From contig NC_135018.1 in assembly GCF_051020955.1 (NCBI RefSeq), forward strand, positions 9,439,439 to 9,503,438: 64,000 nt of DNA. Reading direction: 5' to 3'. The stretch comes from Megalopta genalis (lineage: Eukaryota; Arthropoda; Insecta; Hymenoptera; Halictidae). Made by a program: the position numbers and the translations under genes. This document shows, piece after piece, positions 12,481-24,668 of the stretch. The notes under the pieces were generated by a model, which had not been told where the DNA came from, did no database searches, and worked only from the letters and a program-made list of their open reading frames with translations. The stretch's first letter is position 1, and each line of letters begins with the position of its first letter.

Positions 12481-13656
12481 AATGGACCGGCAACGATCCC
12501 GAATATCGCCGTTGCGAATCGACCGTGTGGATATTAACGCGATCTACATACATATATTCCCCGATTCATCGTGGAACTCCCTTTTCCAAACCGGGAATAT
12601 TTCGTTCAAGGGATTATTCGTTTTGCGGTACGGCATAAGAGTGCGCTACTATCTATCTGCAAAATAAAATTTGTCCGTGTCAATTACAAGAAACAAAGAC
12701 ATGATGAAAATGCGTGCCTTCTTTTACTGATTTTTGCATATTCAAAGGAACAGAACGATATTCCTAGAATCACCTCGCGTCCCTTTGGTTTCCCATTTCA
12801 CGTACTCATTTTTGTCATAAATGCATCGAATGTGTTATAGCACAGGCTAGAGTAATCAGACTGCTGATTTATATTTATCATTTTCACGAATTGAGGACAA
12901 TGTAATGCTATGCAATTATTCTGAAGCATTTTTACATTTTCTGAAGAATTTGCAGAGTTTCTAATGTCGTCGTTTTCATTCGTTAGAGGATTTCATAAAT
13001 TTGATTATCTTCTATTACATTATATTATTTATTATTAGATTTATCTTCTGTATTTGATTCGTTATTGAACAACCGATTCTAAAGTTTGAGAACAGTCGTC
13101 GGCGGTGTGCCATATTTCCTTTTAAAAGAAGCTGAAGCGTTGTTTGAAAGAGAGGTGAGACGTGATTTCATCGGATGGTTGATTTTATAGAAGCGAATTG
13201 GACAATTGTTGTTGATGCGACCGTTGTGATTGAGGGGAAAATAAAGGGCTGCGAAATGGAGCCGCGGAAAGTATCCTTTCATTGTGCTTTACTTTTGCTG
13301 GGTAATTTAAAGTTGATCACCCAATTTTGAGCACGGTATTTCTTCCTCGCAGTGTTTATGGCATGTACTACGTACTGCTTGGAATTGGCAACGCGATCGT
13401 GGGGGATGAGTATACACAGCTCCAGCTATTGTTTCGCTGCACAACGACCCGGCTTTCTCTTTCCTAGCGCGAACCGAAGAAACACGAGATCACCTGAAAC
13501 TGTACGTCAATATTGGGCGGCTTCGCAAATCAGAGATATTAATCTCCTAGAAGTAGAATTAATCCTCCGTACTCTGAGAATTTTCTCAGATCATCTGCTG
13601 GTAAATAGATCCAAGAACATTGCTTCCAATGAGAAAAGATGACGTAATGTTGACTT
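12481..13656. other. AT-rich non-coding stretch
   Basis: Short chance frames only (for example 13352-13642 plus, 96 codons, unrecognised). No repeat identified. Confidence 0.4.
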
Positions 13657-13660
13657 TTAA

Positions 13661-13901
13661 CCCTTTGCACTCGAATGGCGACTCTGAGGCGCCACTAAAA
13701 ATTGGTATACTATTTTTCAAAATCATTCTGAGAGCATCAGACTCGTTTATATGTTTAAAAAACTATTAAAATTGCATTGTACTTGCTGCAATAGGCTCAA
13801 TTTCATATGCATAAATCGCAATAGATTATATAAAATAGAAATACTGTAGATCAGAAATCATGTTTTGGATTTCGAATTCAAACAGCTTCGACTGCAAAGG
13901 G
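13661..13901. mobile_element. piggyBac-like MITE, 241 bp
   Basis: Flanked on both sides by TTAA (13657-13660 and 13902-13905), the target site typical of piggyBac elements. Termini are CCCTTTGCACTCGAA on the left and its near-complement TTCGACTGCAAAGGG on the right. Just inside each end is a further palindrome: TGGCG/CGCCA on the left and a GTTTTGGATT/AATTCAAAC pair on the right. It has no coding capacity, so it is non-autonomous. A truncated relative lies at 8870-9017. Confidence 0.85.
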
Positions 13902-13905
13902 TTAA

Positions 13906-15699
13906 TGCCTGTTAGATCGCATTTTTACGCGTTCGATGGTTCCAGTGTGTAAATGAAATTTGATAGTATATACGATACAGATTTTATCAAACACTTTTGA
14001 ATCTTGAAAGTAAGAAAAGAGTTAATAAAGACACGAAATACAATTTTTGAATGTACAAATTCGACCAGAAATATCTGTACTTAAGTCTAGATCGAAAGAC
14101 ATTGGAGCCGATAAATATTTAAACGACGTTCCTCGGCTCCATTTACGTCTACGGCTCATCTGGGTCAGGTCTTGAAAGAAGACAGCACCGAAAGAACAAG
14201 GTAACGTGTTACATCTCTCCTCGAGATGCTCCGATGAAGATCTGGCGAGCACTTTGATTTCAATTTCCATATGCAGCAGTAAGTGTCATTATCCTATCGG
14301 GCCTTTGTATCGCGCACGGATTTAAATAAAGCAATCTACGAATATGTAAATATGAAAGAGCCACCATGGAATAGTGACGACTCCTTGCCCGGTATTTCCA
14401 TACATGCACATTCATTCCGTATCGATCTTTCTCGGAAGAAAACTATTAGGCACGCTCGAAATTTTCTGACGGCCTGTTCCATCGACCGGAAGACGAACTT
14501 TTGTCGATGGTGCGTCCATCATTCGGTCATCATTTGTTATTGAAATCGCAGACTTTCAAAAGTCACGACATCGTGGTTTTTCGATTCTGACGATTTCTTT
14601 GACAAGAACGACATCAACCAGAAACATTCTCACAAAATCAAAGTGATTTAATTAATGACTAACCAAGCTGGTGAGGTAAAATTGATCACAGTGGATGCTA
14701 CGTTAACTCTTCTGCATTCTAAGAATACTAGAGGGATTCATTTTATTCGGATAGATTACAAGATAAATGAATTTTTAAACGTAGTCAAAGACTTGGAGTT
14801 TATCTGTTAACCATTTATGCAATTGTCTATCTTCCTAAGGATTCATCGGATCGGAACAAAAGATCTCGGTCTCCTTATTACGATCCATAGTACACAATTG
14901 CACACTGACAACACGTTCGCTACAAGCATTGTTTCTGCAACAGCCCGCATAATTATATTATTCTTGTTACGTACAACGTATTTATTCGTAAAATATAGCA
15001 TAAAATATTGTCACAGGAAAATTGCGAGTTTTCTAAATATCATACTATTTGTCGATGTTTCGCCGATGCTTCGCGTTTGTCATCGAAATAACGCGTATGT
15101 TTATATATTTACATATTTTATTTGTATATTGCGTGAGCCGATAGCGGACATGTGAATTAATTATAGTCCATTGAAGATTAGAATGTGTAATTTGTTGAAC
15201 GCTTGTTTGAAGTCGTTTGAGTATTTAGCAAGGGAAACTGGACAGGAAGAGTGAGGCGTAGCGGCGGTGATGGAAACGAAACGTCGGCGCGCACTCGGCA
15301 GGAAGACATCGAGGATTTAAATCGTCTGGGATGATCCAGTAGGAAGCGCAAAAGGGAATTCCGTACAGAGGACGACATCATGCTCTCACAATCAGTTGCG
15401 GAGGCTGACGTTATCGCGCGCCGAAGATAGGCCAGAGGGGTTGGAAACGAACAGAATAAAATTTCTTCTCGGGGACGTGTGCAGAAGATGGATGGTTGCT
15501 GCTCGAGGTGAACGTCAATGTGGGCTCGCTGATGCATCCCGTTTTCAGTTGCGCGTTGTGTGCGAGCACACCTCGTTGGGTTTCAGGCATGTTTGGATCC
15601 TATCGGCAATCTGGCCTGCCGAACGATTCGGAAATTGCAAAAATCATTGCGGAGTCGTTACAAAATCATTGCGGAACGGTACAGAATTACCTCAGAATT
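13906..15699. other. Non-coding stretch
   Basis: AT-rich, with a GC-richer patch near 15240-15560 where frames overlap on both strands (15178-15537 minus, 15396-15728 plus). A local duplication AAATCATTGCGGA is seen twice at about 15642-15675. No recognised gene. Confidence 0.4.
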
Positions 15700-15935
15700 G
15701 GGCAAAATTGTATTCGGAGAACGAATAAAGAGACAAAAACTGACGAATAAAATTTATTCCACATTATCGAATAAAACTTGATATAGATAAAAAAATCTAT
15801 CTGAATATTCGTAATAAATATATTCTTATAAAATTACGTATAATCGAAAACAGCGAACAAGTATTCGCATTATTGTTCGAATAATTTTACAACCGCTATT
15901 CGAATAATCGTTATTCGAATAAAGTATTCGACTAA
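15700..15935. repeat. Cluster of TATTCGAATA-like words
   Basis: The words ATTCG and CGAAT recur about a dozen times in 230 bp, with the palindromic form TATTCGAATA appearing twice in close succession near 15893-15920. Spacing is irregular, so it is a clustered-word region rather than a clean tandem array. It may be a decayed microsatellite or a block of binding sites. Confidence 0.5.
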
Positions 15936-17692
15936 TTAAAAAATAATTCATTCGGATGATCGTCTCAAATAAATATTTATGGAATAATGTTGACCTCCGA
16001 ATTCTCCTAGCTACGCGGATTCGTATATAATGAACCTCGATCAATTATAATGAAATGAAACATCGTTCGCTTTCAAAATTCGTGGAATTCTCTAAGGAAC
16101 AAGACGTCGAACTCTAGAACTACCGAACTAGTAAAATGTAAATTATTTGGATTTTTTCCATCATTTCAATTAGAACTCTTAAATTTTTAACAAAACTTCG
16201 CCAAATTCTTGGGATGTTTTTTCCCCTGGGAATAAGTATTGCAAGGTTTGCCATAGTCAAGAAGTTCCTGAAACACAGGAAATAAAGATCGAAGCGCGCA
16301 GACGATATTACTATAGAATTGTTGTCCAATTATACAGACTCGGGGTTGTTGATTCGTGTCCTCGTGTTCACGGTGGGCCAAGACACGACGACGCGGGGAA
16401 CAGGATGTTCGCGGAGCTACGGGTGACAGGTTAGGTACTGGAGTAGAGAAACAGCCGCCGCGCTGCGTCGGTCATTTTATTCGCTGACCAGGACCTTTCT
16501 TACGGATTATGATGCTTCGGGGTGATTTTATGGCGTATAAACCTGAAATACTTTTCGAAACGGGACTGCGTTGCCTTAAGAAAGAAACTTGAGATAATCG
16601 TCCGTGCCCATCAGTAAGTAATCCACTAAGAACGGCCCTATAAAGAAAGTTAACCGATTTACAGTTTTCCTCAAAGCTTCCAGATTCTTTAGCGCAGTTT
16701 CGCGAGCCCGGAGGAAACGGGGACAGCGTCGAGAAAAAAACACCGAGAGTTTGTTAACGAAATAACCGTAAGAAGCTCGACGTTTAGAAATTTCTGGAGC
16801 ACCACGACGGATAAGTGGACACTCGATCCTGCTGCCATGAAGGACAAATCGAAGGAATCCGATACGCTTGGACAGTATGTCTCAACATAAAATGGAATCG
16901 CAGTTCGTTGAGATTGTTTTCAAAAGCAGTTGTTCAGCTTCGACATAAGAATCAAACGAATAGTTTGGCGACTATGAAAACTTTCTCGAATCAACCGACC
17001 GAGCCAGCTGCCATTGAAAAACAAACTGAAAGAATTTAGCAGGCTTACGTAATATTAAACTTTATAGAAATTGTTTTTAGAGATAGCTAGGGTTTATTTT
17101 CGATGTAAAAATCAAGTGAACATAATCAATGAAGATTCGATCCAAGTGATTTTCACAAGCAATCTGAATGAATCCAATAATATTTCAATGCAAATTAAGA
17201 TTATGTCCAAAGATTCCGTGTAGCTTCGAAGTAAACATGAAAATGAATGTTTCGAGGACTCGGAGCGGTTTTGTGGAACACGTTCGAGCGCATCTCGCTG
17301 TCCGAAATTGTCTATGGGCCGGGAGGGCGGGCTATTAGAGCGTTGACAAATGGATGGTGACATCGCGTGCCCATAATCGCGCTCGCGAAATAAATGTTGC
17401 TAATTCCGAATAAGGGAGCAAACGCGAGCCCACGCTGAAGACCGCGCCGCGGCGGCTCTAATTTATCTGGCAGCAATGTGCAGTACGCGGCAATTTAAAA
17501 GCGGGCCGAGTGCGTATATAATTCAATTATTCACCGGAACCCTAGCTAAAGTTTTGCAGCATTGCGAGATTTATAGGTAAATTAAAGGTCGAGAAATAAT
17601 GGCGGTGCCGTTTCTTGCCAGTCTGCGCGAATTACGTCTGGCGCAGGAAACGTTTCTCCTTAGGGTAAAATGGCTCCCGTTTCCTTTGCTCG
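15936..17692. other. Non-coding stretch
   Basis: Alternating AT-rich and moderately GC-rich sequence. Frames at 16120-16381 (minus) and 16815-17039 (plus) are short and unrecognised. No repeats noted. Confidence 0.4.
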
Positions 17693-17760
17693 TCGAGTCG
17701 AGTCGGGTCGGGTCGGGTCGGGTCGGGTCGGGTCGGGTCGGGTCGGGTCGGGTTGAGTCG
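17693..17760 (+). repeat. (GGGTC)n pentanucleotide array
   Basis: Ten consecutive GGGTC units (about 17703-17752) are flanked by variant GAGTC and GAGTCGGATC units. G-triplets separated by two bases on the plus strand fit the G-quadruplex rule. A 73-codon frame through it reads as a Gly-Ser-Arg repeat and is most likely an artefact. Confidence 0.95.
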
Positions 17761-20109
17761 GATCGTTTCCCCTTGGAAAACCATGTGACAAAACAGCACT
17801 CGCGACTTTCATTAATTTAACGCCGGCAGATTAACCCGAAGAAACTGATAAAAGATAAAACTTTTCGACGGCCTTAATGGCGCGTAAATTTCGAAATTTG
17901 CGCTTTTTTGTTTCTCGGTCGCCCGTTTTATGTCTGCCGATTCAAAGTTTTCCTACCAGATAGCTTTATCTTTTCGGAGATCGTTGAAACGAGCGCTGCA
18001 CCAACCTCGCAAATATTTTATCGATTTAATAGTTCTCCGAGCTGCGCGAGTGGTTATACTAATTTTCATGCTTTTGCATGAAAACGGATAATCGAGCGAC
18101 CCTTGCGTTCGATCTTTGGTTACAACTTTGGAATTCATTGGTTTTCAAGGTAATTCTTGACAAGTTGCACACGAATAAAGTGTCTCAAGCTAAGCCATGC
18201 GTAACTCGCATAATTCAATTTGCAGTTTAAGTAAACTAACCGAAGTACCGTACTGTCGAAAGCCTAGTGCAGTGAAATGCATATTATGACTGTATTGTTT
18301 TACGCTCTCTTACAGGCAACACAATGTACAAGTGTAACAGTAATAAATCACGGTTATCATGATCTTTAATAATTGTATAAAAAGTATCACTATATTTTCG
18401 AAAAGAAACTCTATGGTCAGTAGACTGCAGATTTGATGCATTCATTTCACTGGTTTTATCGATCGTTCGTTCATCTGCTAATATTATGAGAAAGATGGAC
18501 AGCAACTGAATCTAAGAAAAAAGACGCTATTCTAGAACTAGAACACGAAACAAGAATAGCGAGACCAAGAATAGCGAAATCTCCGTCCTAATATATCCCC
18601 TAGAATGTTAGCGTATTTTTTATCGACTACACGAAGAGTCAGTCCGGGATCTTCTTAAAAAGTTTAGTAAATTTCAGGCTCGAAAGACTGCCGTGCCAGC
18701 CAAATATAAGTGACACGATTCTCAAATTATACTCCAATCCATTAACCCACCTGTCTCTATTAGCCCAGAAAAGCAAAGACAGTGAGCAGTGGCAAATCGT
18801 TTAACATTAAGGTGTTTCGATTCGTGTCTCGTAGTCGCTAGTCGGTTTGCTCGGTGTTTCACGACGCCTTGCGACGCCTCGCGACACGAGGAAGGACGAC
18901 GCACGCTGGGCCAATGGCCTGGAACGAAACCAGGACAATTGGGAAAGAATGAGGGTGGGATGCGGCAGCAGAGAAGAAAAAAAAAGCCGTTGCAGTCAAC
19001 AGAGGAAACCTGAACGTATAAAGCCGGGAGCAGGGGATCCGCGGTAGTGAGAACCGAGGAAGGGGGTGGGAAAAGCGTGGAAGGATTTCGCCGGGCTCCC
19101 CGACAAGTTTTTTGCAATTGGTTCGTTTGATGCGGATTCGTTCTGCGCCCCCATCCTCTACTGCCGCCGTATCGAAGGTCGCGAAGTTGCTTGCGATACT
19201 TCGAGGAGTGACGACGAGCGTAAGACAGAGACGAGGCTGAGGTACGACGAATGAGAAGCTGGACGAACGAGACTCTCGCCTTTCGACTCTCGACTCTCGA
19301 GAACGAAGGTAAATGTGCTTTGGCAACGGCATTTTCTGATTGCAGGGCGCATTCGTTAGGTACACCACTCTGGGCTTCAGCGATGCAACTGCTTCGAATA
19401 CAGACGAAGTGTAGGGGGCTAGGTAGAACTGCTAAATTATTTACTATTTAGTAGTCGTCGCAAGAAGGAGTCTGCAAATTTCATCTTGCTTCGAACGGTT
19501 GCTCGGAAACTTTTAGATATTTCTATGTTCTCTCAGCGTGACTTTAATACTTCATCGGAGCACTCGTAATGTTCGCGATTTCGATACGAAATCTATTCTG
19601 CACATCGATCTTCAAGTTACATTATGACAGGAGTACGTGTGGAACGACGAAAATATGGACAATTATAATATAATATGGACAATTATAAGAACCGAATTTT
19701 AGTTTGTTTAGACGTAAAATAAATAAAAATCATAATAAAAATACATAACAGTGCGTAGTTTTTTGGGAATTTTATGAAAAATATTTTTCCCAATGGACTA
19801 TAAAGGTAACACAAATTATGGTTAGGCTTATTGTGCAATGTCTTTTATTCATTGGATTATTATAACAAAAAATGTGTGTGTGTGTTAACTAAAATACAAA
19901 ATTATGAAATAAAATTACTATACGAAATGACGTGCTAATTATGATATTCTGCTAAGCAATTTCTTTTGATTATGAAACAAAGATAACATTGCACATAGTA
20001 TGTCATTTTTGCTATGTAATTTGCAGTACTTTGCTCATCTTCTCATTTTTTCCGCTTCTTGCATGTTGTGTGCTGGTAAATTGCGTTTTGTACCAAAAAT
20101 TACCAACAA
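17761..20109. other. Non-coding stretch, GC-rich middle
   Basis: The 18800-19310 portion is GC-richer with overlapping frames on both strands (169 codons minus at 18859-19368 is the longest, unrecognised) and a donor-like AAGGTAAAT near 19309. A short direct repeat (ATATGGACAATTATAA) lies at about 19652-19690, and a small (GT)n run near 19873. Around 19755-19800 a GGGAA...TTCCC palindrome might be the lost left end of the element ending at 20169. Confidence 0.35.
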
Positions 20110-20169
20110 TTAAATACGACGATCACCAATTTTAAAATGGGGAAATGGTTTCCCTTAGTCGTGAAGGGG
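20110..20169. mobile_element. Right end of a TTAA-type element
   Basis: Ends in AAGGGG directly before TTAA (20170-20173). About 15 bp inside the end is a palindrome, GGGAAA at 20140-20145 and TTTCCC at 20149-20154. This matches the terminal layout of the piggyBac-like elements elsewhere in the window. The left end was not found with confidence, so it is called only as a partial element. Confidence 0.4.
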
Positions 20170-20173
20170 TTAA

Positions 20174-21740
20174 TTATGAAAAATGCAACGGAGTCTCTGT
20201 ATCATCGGCGAAATTATTGAATCTAGAACTTGTGAACGGTACTGTTTGGGATGTCGTGGCATTTCATTCTCGTACAATGTAACATTAGAAGAAGTTTGAA
20301 AGGTTTGCGCAGCCTAGTGTATAACATTTACCAAGATCGCAAACGTTAACTTCGACGTTGATCCGTCCCAAACTTTTTGTTCCCAGACAATACAAAATGG
20401 GAGCAACTTTCAAAGGAATTGTGCAGACTAATGTCTAATATTCTGTTCGGGAGAAAATTCACAATCAAATTCACCATGCTTTCTCCCAGCCAATGAAATC
20501 ATCTCAAAATATCAAAGAGAATCTCGCGGCGTAGTATCTGTCTTCCAGATAAATTACAGCTGACACAGTTGAATTACGGGCTGTAATAGGTGTTGTAAAA
20601 TAAATTTCGGAATTCAGGACGCTATTGGAGCAAACCAGTTTCACAAGAGCGATACCGGAACGATGAAAAGAAAGCACGCCGCACAGGGTAGCAACCGAGG
20701 AGGAGCCCGAAGAGCACAACATTCTATTTCTGTCGTTGCTGTATGAGCAGCTCCGTGGTTTCGTCTTCGCAGTTGTCGCAAATATTTGCTTGCCTCGAAG
20801 ACGAAAGGCACGGGTGGCCGGGGAGGGGGGGAGGGGAGAGAGTTCTTGAACGATCGGAAGATAGTTGACGTGCATGTGCGATGAGCGGAAAAGAGGAAAG
20901 AGGAAAGAGGCCGGAGTTACTTCGTCAGAATACCAAATACCCATTTCGATTCGCCTGACCACCCACGAATCAGACCGCGACTTTCGCAAAGGACTTTTCA
21001 AACTCCCTCAAAAGCGACTATGCCACCTCCTTGTCCCGTGTGCTGGCCCCTTGGCGAATTTCTCTTCTTGTTTTCATTTCTTCCCTTTTCTTTACTTTTC
21101 TTTTCTTTCGCCACATCGATCCTGCGAACGTGAAACGCCGCTCTCCTTTGTTCAGTTTTCCTTTTTCGGAAAACATGAAGCATTTTAATCTCAGTCAATT
21201 AGCATTCGGACTAAAATGCCACACCCCGCCAAGAACATTCCTGAAAATGTCAATAGCAACTGTATCTTACCTCTCACTTTAGAGCAAGATTGTCGTGGAT
21301 CATCCGATAAGGATTAAACTATGCACTGCTCGGTTGGTTTTTGAATAAATCAGTTTCGGATATCTTGGAACTTTTTTGATTTAGTTCCCGTTATTCCGGA
21401 AATTGCTTCATATAGTATATGAAGAGATTCATATAGAATCGCTCTATGCGTCGATGTCTGGGACGATGTCTCATAAATTTATAGCTTCGAGATTGCGATT
21501 CGTGCAATCGATCTTGAAAAAAAGAATATATACAGAAAAGAGATATGTCATTTAGACTAGAAATAGAAGAATTTTGTCTCTGTTCTGCAACGAAAAATTG
21601 CTGTGTAACATACATTTACGAGGTCAGAATCTATCGGAGGAATCTTCCGAATCTCGACGGTAAAATTCAAAAGTATCGCATCAAGCCTCGTGCGTCCTTT
21701 AAACGAAGATCGGTTCTCGACTGCTTCCAGAGTCTATGAA
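20174..21740. other. Non-coding stretch
   Basis: Contains a purine-rich run at about 20886-20910 and a 165-codon minus frame (20504-21001) with no family resemblance and overlapping antisense frames. Nothing else supported. Confidence 0.4.
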
Positions 21741-22138
21741 ATATTCGTATTCAACTGCGGGATAATTTCAGAAGGCGAAACGCCAAGCATAAGATAGCAG
21801 TAAGCGCAAAACGTCGCTCGAGAACATTCCTTAGAATGATTTCAGAGTGTCGTGCGAGGGTCGAAGCGCAAAAGGATAGCGAGGTAGCTCGAATAGTGGA
21901 CTCCGTGCAGACTACTCCGGAACTTCTTGACAAACAGTCGCTGGATCGTTGTGTACAGATCACCTATCGGCAATCTTCGCGTGGATATCGTGATCGTTGC
22001 CTGGCCAATGGTTTAGCGTGGTTTACTCGTCGACGCTTTTGCTTGTACAGAGAAGAGAAGCGCACGTACGCGGATCAGATAGTTAGCTTATTCGAAAGGT
22101 GGCCGAGGGTGGACGAGGATGCGTCTTGCGTGAGTTAG
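21741..22138 (+). other. Open frame of about 130 codons, possible exon
   Basis: The frame is open from just after a stop near 21738 to a stop at 22136; the first ATG is at 21836, giving 100 codons. The part before the ATG is also open and reads as a basic, Arg/Lys-rich stretch. A TTTCAG acceptor-like sequence lies near 21766 and a GTGAGT near 22130. The peptide is not low complexity, but I recognise no domain. It could equally be chance. Conservation or RNA evidence would decide. Confidence 0.15.
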
Positions 22139-22621
22139 GGTTGACCAGACTGAATAATGCATCGGGCACCGGCTCTGACCTCTTCTCTCTCCGTCTCTTC
22201 CATCTCTCTCTCTCTCCCTCTCTGTTTCTGTGCGAGCTGTATTCTCACCACCTACGCACGTACGGACTGGTATCCTGGTGTGCCCACGCGCACATTCACT
22301 CGAACCCACGTGCGCATTCTTGTCTCTGTTTGCCCGGTAACTTCGTATACACGCTCGTTCCCTGGCCTCTGCCTCTTTACATTCTGGCTTTATACACTAG
22401 AGCAATCTGTAACCTTTCCGACGACTTCGTTAAACCGATGAAAAACCTCGGTTTCCCGGCTTTATTCCTTATTTATCCTCTGCTTCATTCAATATGCGCT
22501 CTTCATGGAATTTCCGGCTAAAAATCAGTTCACCCAGCTCGTCGATGGTGCTCGCTCGAACCTCTTTCGTTATCGATTTAGTTTTCAATCACATTTCTTT
22601 GTTACCCGATTCATATTTCAC
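22139..22621. other. Pyrimidine-rich non-coding stretch
   Basis: Includes interrupted CT runs at about 22173-22230 that keep plus-strand frames open (140 codons, Leu/Ser-rich). No gene recognised. Confidence 0.4.
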
Positions 22622-22625
22622 TTAA

Positions 22626-23167
22626 TACTAAACCCACCGAGAATTAAAAGTGACTAATGTGTCTTTCGCTTTGAAAGAAGGACACGACTGAATTTATTTA
22701 GACGTAGTTGCAACAATTTTGGAATAAAAAGTATGGAATCGGTCTATTTTGACGTGCACGAAGATAAGCTTAGCGTTAATTAATCGCATCGCTAATAGAC
22801 GATTGGCAATTTTTCAAACAAATTTTGTATTCATAGAACGTGCAACTGACTCACCCTCAGCTTGTCCGCATTCTAGATTAGGTTTACTCACCTGGAACAG
22901 AGAAAGAACAATATTTAATTATATACCATTAGGCGACACTAATTTTTGACTAGTTTTCAAAACTTCAGTTTTATAAGATTATTTTATACACATTATATAT
23001 TCTTTTCAAATTTTATACACGTTACGCGTATATTTTATATACATTATTTTTATAAGAGTTAAAATACCATCCACCGTGATCAATTTCTACTGTCTAGTTT
23101 CAGTTTTCTTAATTAAATTGCTCCGAATTTTTAAGGCTGATTTTCGAGATCTTCGGCACTGAACGTG
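22626..23167. mobile_element. Possible TTAA-flanked piggyBac-like element, 542 bp
   Basis: TTAA at 22622-22625 and 23168-23171. Left end TACTAAACCCACCGAGAA and right end (reversed) CACGTTCAGTGCCGAAGA are only loosely similar. The left side has a clear subterminal palindrome, GTGTC at 22659-22663 pairing with GACAC at 22681-22685, extended by TTTC/GAAAG. The right terminus resembles that of the 54945 element (CACGTT). An inner A/T stretch (22981-23055) repeats TTTTATACACRTTA about three times. The pairing of these two ends is uncertain. Confidence 0.4.
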
Positions 23168-23171
23168 TTAA

Positions 23172-24455
23172 TCTGTACTAAATCAGTGAGTCGTTACATC
23201 GCAACATTTATAATTATTTCATTCGTGAAGACACATTTGTTAGGAATTATTCGACGAATTTATATGCGTTTATGCGCCGAGAAGGCGCTTCGTTAGTCGT
23301 ATGAGCCAAATCAGTTGTTCGTAGTCTGCGTCGAAGGAAACGTGATAGACGTCTGTGAATTTCGATCGAAGCGGTAATTGCCAGCTTCCGGTTGTTCTTA
23401 ATTAAACATGGGGATTTCGCGCAGTGTCGGACAGACAGAGAGCAGCGGCAGAGCCCGGAGACGGGTCGAGGGAATATTTTGCTTTTAATTGAAGGCGGTG
23501 AATCTACGGTGCCATAACGCAGCGCCGAAGGGAAAATATTCGTGCCCGGGCCCCTGGTAAAAACCCGAGAACCAGAAGCTTCTGTTTCCGCCGTACGCTC
23601 TGCACAGTGCTCTCTGCGATCTCTTTGTCTAGGCATCCTCGTTTCTTATTCTTACAGGTTTCATCGAGATTATGGCGACGTACGAGACGTCGGCCACTCT
23701 CATTTTCGTTCTTTCGTGTTGCCGCGCATTGCCGCGCCGCTTTCGAACTCGTCGCATCAAGCATCGTCTGAAGGGCAATTCTCGTGGTTGGCACGTCCGC
23801 CCTTCTACCTTCTGCACTTTTGTCTCGATTCTCCCCGAGCAGGACGAGTCAAAAGTACGGACCGCGTCTACGACTATCCTTGACATTTCTTCCACAGTTC
23901 TTTCCCGTAAAATAATTCTGAAAGCACTTTATATTTTATCCACTGCGTTCCAGACCAGTTTTCTCTTTGTCCATACGTTTAGAGCTGTCTTTTATAAAGC
24001 CTGATCTAAGTGATCTGAATTTTTGTATGCCCCGCGCACAGTCCTAAGCGCCAATTGCACTTGTTGAACGTTAGGCGTTTAGAAAACAGTTGGAAAGATA
24101 CTTTCGTGATTGAATATCTTTATAGCTGATTACTTTGAACACAATTGTTTACAACCGTAGCCGACACGACGGTATCTATAATAAATAATATATTGTATAC
24201 ATAAGATATATATACACTCATACGACAGTAACAATACTCTTTGGTATAGAGTACATAGCGGTTGTACTACATGTCGCGATTCTTCATTTTTTCGTTTACA
24301 TGTTTGTTTTGCACAAAACAGAGAACCATAGTTGCGTTAATAAAGTGTAATCACAGTAATTTTAATTGTCCCTGTGTCTTTCTGGTAATTCAAAGCAGGT
24401 AGCATTTTCAGTTAAGTGTTTCTGCGAAGCAAATATTCACACGTTCTCGTACAGT
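23172..24455. other. Non-coding stretch
   Basis: GC-richer from about 23260 to 23890, with overlapping frames on both strands (129 codons minus, 113 codons plus) that are not recognisable. AT-rich thereafter. No repeat called. Confidence 0.4.
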
Positions 24456-24668
24456 CTCGCAGCTGCTAAACCGTTTCCTCCAAAATGATTTGGTTGTCTG
24501 CCAATATTATAGTTTGCAATTATGAAAGATTTAATACGTAAAGCGCAAAACTTCCTAGAGCGCAGCTTTCGCGCAAGCGCAATCCGCTTTCGAATCCTTC
24601 AAAATTGTAAACTATAATTTGCAGATAACCAAATCATTGTGGTGAAAATAGTTTAGAAGCTACGCGGA
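24456..24668. mobile_element. Inverted-repeat MITE, about 213 bp
   Basis: Arms of roughly 85-90 bp are imperfect reverse complements. The core left arm carries AATGATTTGGTTGTCTGC and TTATAGTTTGCAATT, matched on the right by GCAGATAACCAAATCATT. Pairing continues outward through GCTGCTAAAC on the left and GTTTAGAAGC on the right. The loop is about 40 bp and holds small GCGC palindromes. No clear target duplication was seen, so superfamily is unassigned. No coding capacity. Confidence 0.7.

Noticed and set aside
17693..17760. (GGGTC)n as a telomeric repeat
   Set aside because: Arthropod telomere repeats are TTAGG-type; a single internal pentamer array with another sequence is better explained as a microsatellite.
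22852..22866. TCACCCTCAGCTTGT, identical to part of the MITE arm at 8541
   Set aside because: Only 15 bp match and the flanks diverge at once. A match of this length is expected by chance in a 64-kb self-comparison.
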